DNA of 64,000 bases from assembly GCA_022453515.1 (NCBI GenBank), contig JAJNNY010000053.1:186001-250000 (forward strand). Direction: 5' to 3'. The position numbers and the translations under genes were made by a program. Positions 24,102 through 32,717 of this stretch are shown here, in pieces; the stretch's first letter is position 1, and each line of letters opens with the position of its first letter. This DNA is from Astrocystis sublimbata (taxonomy: Eukaryota; Ascomycota; Sordariomycetes; Xylariales; Xylariaceae). The notes under the pieces were generated by a model. The model was given only the letters and a program-made list of their open reading frames with translations. It was not told the DNA's origin and did not search any database.

Positions 24102-25688
24102 GGATAACACCATTGCTACCTACATGTCTTGGAAGCACACGTTCTTACGCATTATGACGGTGGATTGGCTTTTGGTGGTTGGGAGTTTAGGGCATGGGGT
24201 GTTCATTGGGGTGTTGTGTTATTGAGATATCCATCTGCATTGATTACTTTAACCTTGCCTGCCTATCTGGAGTAATTGATTCGATTGGCTACCTGCTTTA
24301 CCCACTTGCCTTGGGCACTCATCGCTTTAGTGAATGTGATTCTCGGGTCGTGTAGGACAGGATCTTCAATTGTCACGTGATTGGTCACCACGACGACACA
24401 CCTGCTTACCTAGGTAGTGAATAAGGTAACACTGCAATGGTGAGTTAGAAGGGGATCTGTTTTCTGGAGGAAGGTCGGGCGACTTGGGCCACGGAACCGA
24501 TGAGTTAGCAGAACCACTGGCTTGTTGGGGGACGGGTGCGAAGTTGCCCAGGGCCGGAGCCTATATCTTCGCAGAGCAGGCAACGGGACCTACTGACTGC
24601 TGTGAGTCATTTGCATTTAGGAAGGCACGCAACAAGCTTAAGTACGTGGGTACTTGTTGTCAATGGGCATCTTCCGAGATACATAGGGTTTGGCCATCCT
24701 GCCTTGGGTGCAACCACGGGTACTTGGCCATGCCATACACGAGGCAACTTGATCTTGCGCTGATTTCCACAATCACTGCCTCTGGCTTTGAACTATAGCT
24801 CTGTATTTAGATGTATCAGATGCAATCAGCTCTTTTGCTATTTACTGTGAGCCTTTTCGGGCCAACTTGAGTGCCATCTGAAGGTACTTGGAGTTGACAC
24901 TTGCTTCTATTCGCGTGAAGTCTTATGTATAGGTATGTACATAGGTTGGCTCGATCCCGAGAATGAAAGTACTTATGCAGGTAGAGTCTACACACTACTA
25001 ATGATGTACTTTTGTTTCCTTGAGAGTGAGGATCTCTGATCAGGTAACTTACTCAGAGTGGTGAACTTCAACATGCAAATGTAGTTACCAGTCTGCATAC
25101 TAATTTGATGGATACACCAATCTGAGGCTGTTGCACTACCTAGTCTGATGTGGTACATGAAATGCTGACATGTGTAGTTCTTGCCGTCTTTAATAGATCG
25201 TAGGTAGCATAACTTCAGTCTTCCGCAGCAACTACCGCAGCAACAACATGTCAACAAGACCAAGGGCAGCTTGATCCAGGGCATCTAAGGTTAAAGTGGA
25301 AGTACCTAAGTACCTAGCACAACTCATTCGGCAACTACTTGTCTGGCTATGCCTTGTTTAGTCGGGTTTGAAGCGTTTTTGGTGGAAGTGTTATAACATC
25401 CGTATAATCAACGACTCTACCAGCCGGGTTGAAGATGCTCGAGCAAACAAACGCAGGTGCTGCACCAGGCACACTATAAATACCAGTCCCCTCCCACACC
25501 TTTTCCTCTTCTTCTCCCTCTTCTTCTCAACCCCAGTATTTTCGCAATCGCCTCGTTTCGTGCAGAACGACAGCATTACCGACACTCGTGTCCGTTACCT
25601 TTGTTGAATATACTATTGATCTATCGGTTGGTTACCGATAACCAGTACGCATCGAACCCGTCTTTTTCTTTTCTCCGGAATTGAAAAG
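24102..25688. other. Intergenic interval, 1.6 kb
   Basis: No supported gene between KNL1 and the membrane-protein gene. TACCTAGGTA words near 24405 and a CT-rich run (25490-25560) shortly before the next ATG, which probably marks its promoter and leader. Confidence 0.45.
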
Positions 25689-26978
25689 ATGGCTTTTTTC
25701 GTGCGCCCCCACCACTCCGTCGCCATCGTGGCCGTCGGTTTCCTCCTCGCGCTCGCCGCCACCGCCCTCGACCGTAAGTAAATCTTCTCACTTTGCATCC
25801 CTTCTCGCACGCCTGCTTGAGCGAGATCACTGCTGGCGAGTCACGAGATTGACACCTCTCTTCGGATTGAGGAGTCTCTTGTTGACTCGCGAGCTGTGTC
25901 TTCAACTCGAGTCTGGTCACAATCGTCTCACCATTGTGAGCTATCGCACATGCGAGACATGTCATAACTTGAGGTAATCAACCATATGAATAAGTGTTGC
26001 TAACGCAATTGCCCAAAGTCGTCCCCCTCTACTACGGCTTGGTGATCTCCGGCTCCGCCGTCTGGTACGGTTGGAACGTCCATCCCGCCATTGGCGCTTG
26101 GACTTCCGTTGCCGCTGCCATCATCCTCGCCGCCCTCTTCTCGGCTTCCGTCCGGCTGGTCATAGCCGCGACCGTCGCCCTCTCCCTCTCGTTCGCCTTC
26201 ACCGACTACGGTTGGTGGGTGTTCTGGTCCGGACTAGCAGCCATTCATGGCTGGCGAGATCCGAAGATGGCCCTAGTAAGTACTTCCCATCACTCTTCAC
26301 TCCATGAACGTTTGGGCTGCCGTTCCTACGGTAACCGATTTTGGTTCTGTGCCAAAATGGGCCGGCCATATTGCAGTTTCTGGTCTTTGGGCTTTGAAGC
26401 ATTCGTCTTACACATTGAGCAACGAAACTGACTCTTGACTACTCTAGATGGTCATTCCCGAATTGGCACTCGTGCTTTTGGTGTGGTTGTGCGGCCCGTT
26501 CCAATCAACCATTCGTCACCACCTTAAGCCTCAACTTTCCGACTTCTGGCCGTCCGGTTCAGCGATGGACTGGACTTCTCCCATAGTTTCGGCTTGGGAG
26601 ACCTGCGCCCGCCCCACCTGTCTCTTCGCCTTGGCCATCCTGGTCTCGGTGTACGAGCAGGTCGCTTACTACGTAAGTGAGTTGGGCTGTACCGTCATGT
26701 GGACGTTGACGGGTTGCCAATCCCGGTCGCGTTGGTTCCCCCAGTGGCGCCTCGCGGAAATTCAACAGCAGGACAAGGAGCGCCACATCGAGTGGCTCAA
26801 GACCCTCACTCCGTACGATGTCCGTGTCGAACAAAGAAGACAGGCCACGGAGCGATGGGAGGCAGAACTGCGCCGACGTGAACGAGCACTTGCGCCGAGG
26901 GTCGTAGTGTCACCGTTCACTAGTCGAATCATCCCGCAGTTGCCGTCGACTCGGACCCTGTTACCTCGATCGGATTAG
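25689..26978 (+). CDS. Hypothetical multi-pass membrane protein with charged tail
   Basis: Exons 25689-25773, 26019-26275 and 26448-26978 (GTAAGT donors twice; CAAAG and TCTAG acceptors), 290 residues. Residues 1-28 resemble a signal peptide or first membrane helix (SVAIVAVGFLLALAATAL). Four or five further hydrophobic helices follow (YYGLVISGSAVWYGW; TSVAAAIILAALFSASVRLV; VALSLSFAF..WWVFW; ELALVLLVWLCG; LFALAILVSVYEQVAYYV), then a cytosolic-looking basic helix (DKERHIEWLKTL, RWEAELRRRERALA). A perfect GTAAGT at 26673 with a CAACAG acceptor ending 26768 could remove 96 bases in frame. The stop TAG at 26976-26978 is itself a possible TTAG acceptor, and the frame continues open for 2.4 kb (next entry), so this may be the first part of a longer gene. 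No family recognised. Confidence 0.55.
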
Positions 26979-27332
26979 AAAACCGTCTGGGTACCCGTCC
27001 GTGCCGATGCTCCCGTCGCCTCCTCCAAGGCTGTCACCGTCGTCGCCCCTGCTGCTGCTGCTGCTCTCCCCTCACCCCCCCTCTCCCCTCCTCCCCCCCC
27101 TGCGCCCGTCGCACCCGTCGCGCCCGTCGTACCCGTCGCGCCCGTTGCACCCGTCGCGCTCGTCGCACCCGTTGCCAACGTTGCCGTCGCCGTCGCCGTC
27201 GCCCCCCCCACCGTCACCGCCACCGCAGCCGACACTGCCACCACCCCCAGCGCAGCAGCATGCGACACCACCACCACCACCACCAGCGCAGCCGTCGCCG
27301 TCGAAGAGACCGTGCTTAGGCCGGCCTCGCCT

Positions 27333-29375
27333 ATGGTTCTCCGTGTAGCGAGACCAGCAAAGGTAGACGTTGTGGACGAGCTTGCAGCTCTACTAGAAGA
27401 GTTCGAGGTCGACGATGATCTCGACGGAGATGTGAGTGCCCTTAAATGGGTCACTGGAGAAGTGCTCGCCGCCGCCCCCCACCCGGCTCGGTTCATCCCG
27501 GAACCATCGACCTCCTCCTTCATTCCCCCTCCCTCTCCTCTCTCTTCTCTCTCCTCTCTCTCTCTCTCTCCTCTCCCCCCCACCCCCCCTCCGGCTTCGC
27601 CCGCTGTGCCGGCAGCAGTAGAGATCGAGACGGACGTCGAAGCCATCATGGCCGACGCTCCAGAGACAGGACCAGCAACAGCAACAGCAACAGCAGCCGA
27701 AGCCCCCGCGCCCGCCGCACCATCCGCCGCCGACATCTTGTTCGGTGCCGTCGTCGCCCCCGCGATCGACATTTCGTTTGGTGACGCGCTGCCCGACGCC
27801 CCCTTCGCCGCCGCCGCCACTGTTGCTCCCGCACCAGCACCCGCTCCCGCTGCCGCCCCGGTCGAGCTCGCCTCCGCCCCGTTCACCTTTGGTGGACCGG
27901 TCGCGACCGCTCCCGTTCCCGCGCCAGCGCCAGAGCCGCTGGGGTTCTCGTTCAAGGACTTCGCCGGCCCCATACCGCGCGTTGTCTTTGCTCCGGCCGC
28001 ACCAGCACCCGCTCCCGCTCCCGCTCCCGCTTCGGTCGAGCTCGCTTCCGCCCCGTTCACCTTTGGTGGACCGGTCGCGACCGCTCCCGTCGCCGCGCCA
28101 GCGCCAGAGCCACTGGTGTTCTCGTTCAACGACTTCGTCGCCCCCCCACCGCGCGTCGTCGTTGCTCCCACCCCCACCACTGCCTCCGCCACCGTCAGCA
28201 GCGCTCCGACGTTTGTGGCGCCTGCGGCCGGCCCCGTTTCGGCGGGTGCTTTACCAACGGCGTCCACATTCGACTTCTCTTCGGCGCCGTCTATCCCCCA
28301 CCTCGCCTTCCCGCCCGCAGCCGCGCCCGCCCTGCCCCTGCCCCCGCAGCCGCAGCAGCAGCAACAGCCGCAACCGATGGAAGAGGAGGACGACGAAGAC
28401 GAAGATGCCGAGTTCGTCTGGGACGCGGACCCAGACCTCGAGCATTCAGAGCTGTTCGACGAGGAGGCACTGGAGGAGGCTTTGGAGGCTCAGCTTCGGC
28501 AGGAGTTCTTCGAAGTCGGTGGCCGCTACGGAGACGAGGAGGAATCCGAGGTCTCGGACGAGGACGACGAGGACGAAGACGAGGATGACGACGAGTACGA
28601 CGCCGATCTCCCCGCTGCCTCTCCCTCCTTTCCCTCTCCCTCCTTCCCTCTCTCTCCCTCCCTCCACCTCTCTCCCTCCCCCTCTCCCGCACCCGCTTCT
28701 CCGCCGTCGTTTGCAACACCGGAGGCCGGCCCTGTTTTTACAGGTGCTTTACCAATGGGCGCATTCGACTTCTCTCTCCCTGTCCCCGCCGCCGCCCTGT
28801 CCTTCCCTCCTGCCGCCGCCCCTCCGCTGGCGGAGCCGCAGCAGCAGCAGCAGTCGAAGCGACAGGTGCAGCAGCACCAGGAAGAGAGCGAGAGCGACAG
28901 CGACGACGACGAGTTCGAATGGGATGCGGAGCCCGACGTCCCGCACGCGCAGCTGTTCGACGAACGCGCGCTGCAGCAGCGCTTCAACGAAGCCGTCCTG
29001 GCCGAGTCCGACGAGGAGGAGTCTCGCGACGAATCCGACGAGGACGAGGATGCGGATGGCGACGACGAAGATGCCGAAGGCGACGACGACGACGACATCG
29101 ACGACAGCGATGACCGAGACCCCAACTCGGTCTTCACTTATTCGGAGCAGCGCGAGCTGAACCGGATCCTGTCCGTCGAAGACGAAGTCGAGCTCGACTA
29201 CGAGGGAGAGTCGGAGCCTGAGCCTGAGCCTGCGCCTGCGATGGTGTTCGAGGCCGCGCCGGTGGTGGTCGCGCCCGAGCCAGAGCAGATGGACGAGGAC
29301 GACAAGGAGAAGGAGAAGCGCTCGGACTACAGCGATGAGGAGTACGACGATCGCCCCTCCAAGCGACGTTGCTGA
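27333..29375 (+). CDS. Hypothetical Pro/Ala-rich, acidic low-complexity protein with internal duplications
   Basis: From the first in-frame ATG at 27333 the product has 680 residues; the frame is open upstream to 26979, with Ala/Pro/Val-rich content that looks like the same protein. Content in order: a short helical start (VDVVDELAALLEEFEVDDDL), Ser/Pro-rich tract, a duplicated block of about 55 residues with ELASAPFTFGGPVATAPV followed by FSF(K/N)DF, then a larger duplicated module that runs from GPV..GALP and FDFS through a Gln run to an acidic helix (DADPDLEHSELFDEEALEEA in copy 1; DAEPDVPHAQLFDERALQQR in copy 2), and an Asp/Glu-rich end finishing RPSKRRC, a possible nuclear signal. The strong GC and codon periodicity support translation. 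No family recognised; repeated phenylalanine patches between disordered spacers are reminiscent of, but not proof of, FG-type nucleoporins. Confidence 0.55.
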   Translation: MVLRVARPAKVDVVDELAALLEEFEVDDDLDGDVSALKWVTGEVLAAAPHPARFIPEPSTSSFIPPPSPLSSLSSLSLSPLPPTPPPASPAVPAAVEIETDVEAIMADAPETGPATATATAAEAPAPAAPSAADILFGAVVAPAIDISFGDALPDAPFAAAATVAPAPAPAPAAAPVELASAPFTFGGPVATAPVPAPAPEPLGFSFKDFAGPIPRVVFAPAAPAPAPAPAPASVELASAPFTFGGPVATAPVAAPAPEPLVFSFNDFVAPPPRVVVAPTPTTASATVSSAPTFVAPAAGPVSAGALPTASTFDFSSAPSIPHLAFPPAAAPALPLPPQPQQQQQPQPMEEEDDEDEDAEFVWDADPDLEHSELFDEEALEEALEAQLRQEFFEVGGRYGDEEESEVSDEDDEDEDEDDDEYDADLPAASPSFPSPSFPLSPSLHLSPSPSPAPASPPSFATPEAGPVFTGALPMGAFDFSLPVPAAALSFPPAAAPPLAEPQQQQQSKRQVQQHQEESESDSDDDEFEWDAEPDVPHAQLFDERALQQRFNEAVLAESDEEESRDESDEDEDADGDDEDAEGDDDDDIDDSDDRDPNSVFTYSEQRELNRILSVEDEVELDYEGESEPEPEPAPAMVFEAAPVVVAPEPEQMDEDDKEKEKRSDYSDEEYDDRPSKRRC

Positions 29376-29533
29376 GCCCTCGTGCTCGTTTGCTTTTCAC
29401 TCACATTGCTATCACCATTCGCATTGCTACTCGGCGGCATTTGTACGATTAATGGTTCGATTGTTCGATTGATGGATTGATTGATTGATGTTGGCGGCAC
29501 TATGTGTGTGTATCTGCCTGCCTGTCTGTCTGT

Positions 29534-31130
29534 CTATCTGGGTTTGACCTTGGTCCACCCACTATTGCTCTTCTCTCTATTCTCGACAGTGGCTATAACT
29601 TGAGGAGGATTATCGCCGCTGCCGCCGCTTCGGACCGTGTTGACGCTCATGTAGCTGTCGAAGCCGAACCGTGCGCCCCGCTCACCGATCTTTGGTTTCG
29701 GTCTCGCCCCACCGACCAGCACCCCGTCATCGGCGTCTTCCGGAGCCCACGCGTCGTCTTCAAGCACCTCCCATTCCGGCATCGCGCTCTCTTGGTTGAG
29801 CTTCGATTTCAGCTTGTCCCTTAGCTTCATCGGATTCGGCAGCTTGAAGTTTCGGATCAGTTCGGTTCCGTTTGCGCTGCCCAGGAATGTGTGCCCGCTG
29901 CCGTGAGAGTACAGACCCATGCGAGGTGCGGCTTTGCTCAGCTCGGTCGGCTCGTCCCCTTCTTCATCGACAGCATCTTGGTGGCTGGTGTCGTCGGCGA
30001 TCTGTTGCGGATTGCGCTGAAGGGACGAGTTGATGAGGAGATTGTACATGTTCCGTCCGAGACAGGTGAAGGTGTCGAACTGGCTGGTATCCCCCACAGA
30101 CACGCCTTGCGTTCGGCACAGCCAGACAATGTCGTACCCGAGAAGAGAGACGGCTTCGATAAAGGCGCTATACGTTGCTGGATCCTCTTTGGCGAGCGTT
30201 GTGAGCGGCTTGTCTATGTACAACGGCCTCGGAATCGGAACATTGGCGAACTGCAGATCTCGCGGATCCGGTGGTATCGGCGACGAACCGGGAAAAGCGA
30301 CTTCACCATGTTGATAGGATGACCCCAACGAGAATATGGTGGGCCGAGGATAATCATTGTGTGGTGGCGTGATCTCGGCCGGCAGACGAATCGCCAGATA
30401 ATGCGACGCGAGGAACAACAAGTGTGTGATGTGACCAAGCGACGCCGACAGCTGTTCTGGATTCACGCCTGCACACGGTTAGCTTTGCTCGAACGATCAG
30501 TGGCTTCTGAGGAGGAGCCCTACTGTTCATGTTCTGCAGATCGACGATCTCGATGCCTCCAATCTTGTACCCGTATCGTGCCGGTGTTCCTCGACGCACG
30601 CGTTGCAACCGATACAGCTTGGCGACTTCCATGCAAAGGGCGGCTTTGTACTGTGTCATGCCTTCGTACTCCCGGTCCCAGTTGTACTTCAGCATCCTGA
30701 TGGCCTTGCTCGTCTCATCCGACTCCCTGTTCCGGCGGGCAGGTATTCCCTGAGAGGCGATGGCGAGATCCGACTTCTTGCGTGCGATGGCGGCTCGACG
30801 TTCCTTGATCTCGTTCTTGGCTGCTGTGATCTCATCGCGAAGTCGGTCGGCGGATGCGATTATGCGACTTGTGGTTTCTCGTGCCTGGCTTGTCTCGGAA
30901 GCGCAATCCTCGACATAGGCGGAAGAGCGAGGCTTCTTTGTGGTGGAAGATCCGGAACTCGAATCGTCGATGCCCAAGACCTTGTTGATGCGAGCTTCAA
31001 TGACGTCTTTCTCGATGAGCGTCTTGGCAGTCGCAATACGTCCTTCGTACAGTTCATTTCTCGCATCGACGGCACAGAGAAAGGGCAGGCGCTTGGGGTG
31101 ATGCAGCCGCTCGCAGATATCGCAGTTCAT
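29534..31130 (-). CDS. ATG14: Autophagy-specific PI3-kinase complex I subunit Atg14
   Basis: Targets the Vps34-Vps15-Atg6 lipid kinase to the pre-autophagosomal site. Two exons, 30524-31130 and 29534-30468, with a 55-base intron (GTAGGG donor, GTGCAG acceptor); 513 residues. The N-terminus has the Atg14 cysteine motif (Cys3, Cys6, Cys19 in MNCDICERLHHPKRLPFLC), followed by helices (residues 20-80) and a coiled coil rich in Arg, Glu and Ala (about 90-145). Then come the conserved fungal segments YGYKIGGIEIVDLQNMN, LGHITHLLFLASHYLAIRLP, RPLYIDKPL and LGYDIVWLCRTQGV of the Atg14/UVRAG domain, and an acidic tail. A longer in-frame Met at 31199 exists, but the Cys motif starts at 31130. The N-terminal cysteines favour Atg14 over Vps38/UVRAG. 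Its 3' end is convergent with the preceding plus-strand gene, 158 bases away. Confidence 0.85.
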
Positions 31131-31772
31131 GATGGGCGACCTTCTGATCGGATGCACAGCGTTGTAGCGTTTGTGTGAGCCAACCTTGTCTCGGAGCACG
31201 GAATCAGTCTATTGTCGTTCTCGCCTGAAGTCTACGGAGGGCAGCTCGTTTCCCAAACAGTGGTATGAAACGAGTGATGAGAGCGACCTGTGAGCGGCAT
31301 GTCTACTTATGGCTACAAAAGAGCTCGTGACGAGGTGTGAGTCAGCCAGTGCTTGCGTTGGGGGATGCAAAAGAAAGATTGAACCCGACCGGCACGAGAC
31401 GCAGCATTCAGGAAGCGTTGAGATGACACCACACGGGAAGGTTAGCTACAGGCTACGAGTACAGCACTCGCCGCGCTCACTCAGCCCATGTGACGGTGGA
31501 TGAGGGTGGGACCTGCAGTGGGGGCTGCAGTGGAACCCCTCGCTTCTTCGGTGGCGCTTGCCGGTACTGGCTGGACCTTGCTGGATGGACCCTGCTCACC
31601 TGCAACCAATCCATGCTAAGGCAGACGGTACGTACCTTGATCGGGTGGCATCTCGCAACAGGCACAGGCACAGGTACCTCCGTACTACATGTCTCATTCA
31701 TTCAAGCGGAATCTACAAAGTACCAGATGAGATCAACTCAGATCAATTATCAACCAGCTGAGATCTTGGAGC
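31131..31772. promoter_or_regulatory. Divergent intergenic region between ATG14 and the small gene at 31773
   Basis: About 640 bases between two divergent start codons; should carry both promoters. No repeat or RNA gene recognised. Confidence 0.4.
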
Positions 31773-32610
31773 ATGTCTACAACTCCTGCATCTTCATCGC
31801 CTGCCCAGATGCCTCGCACACCCGAACGCACCACCATAGACCAATCCATGTTGGTCGAGCCTCCTACCGAGATGGGTCACTTTACACAATCTCACGAGGA
31901 CGGCTATGTGAGTCCGGATACTGAAGAACAAGATGATTCAGCTCCGCCCACACAAGTTCTGGATATCGACACAAATCACAACGAGAATCCGAACGAAGCA
32001 CTGCACAGAGCTCTCCAGCCACATCATACCAAAGCTGGTTTGCTCGAAACACACAAGCGCCAAGGCGACGCACCGGACATGACGGACCCGGCCATCGCAC
32101 CCTTTGACTGGGAAGACTTCGAGGACCGCTACCAAAAGGCACTCGAAGAAGCAGACGAAAACGAGAAACAATTACTCCAAGAGTTTGCCCAACTGGTCAA
32201 GGTCCGCGCACACACCATTCTCTGGCAGCAACAATCAGTGGGGGACTGATCTTGCTCTGCTAGTACTTCAACGTCTGGGCCTCTGCATCGTCCACTTACG
32301 ATAATGAGCGCGCAGTCAAGCGGTTAGTTCTCTGCAACTCATCAATTGCACACACAAAACCAACAACAAAACACAAAAACAAAAAACACCATTTTGAGAA
32401 CACGGCCTGATGAAGACCATCTCTAGATTGCAAACGCGTGAGCGATACGTCGCACTTTCCGAACAATCCTTGGATCAAAAGAAACAACATCGTAAGATCA
32501 AGTTGTACCACGCATGCATCAAATGAGAAAAGCCTAACCGCTGCCAACCACCAGTTTCCGAGGTTGTGAAAGCATTCCAGAGTGCGCTCGCACTCCTCAA
32601 AGCGACATAA
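31773..32610 (+). CDS. Small conserved fungal protein, 202 residues
   Basis: Four exons: 31773-32201, 32264-32322, 32427-32491 and 32555-32610. The first half is acidic and disordered. The second half gives a helical domain widely seen, unnamed, in filamentous fungi: APFDWEDFEDRYQKALEEAD, then YFNVWASASSTYDNERAVKR, LQTRERYVALSEQ and KQHLSEVVKAFQSALALL. Joining these segments requires all three introns, and each junction restores a conserved residue, so the model is firm although the first donor (GTCCGC) is weak. Function unknown; the helical end could be a coiled coil or an oligomerisation domain. The hairpin array begins about 110 bases after its stop, on the same strand, so the array may be part of a long 3' transcript of this gene. 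Confidence 0.8.
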
Positions 32611-32717
32611 ACGGGACGAAACTCTTTCTGCACGACCCCGAATGTTGCTATACAATCGCCACGATTGATCCATTCAATCCGACTTCGACCCTGCAGGCAC
32701 ATATTTCTGCGAATTTC

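Noticed and set aside
26975..28267. 430-codon minus-strand ORF opposite the Pro/Ala protein
   Set aside because: Gly/Ala/Thr-rich mirror of GC-rich codons on the opposite strand; the plus-strand frame has coherent duplications and a sensible C-terminus.
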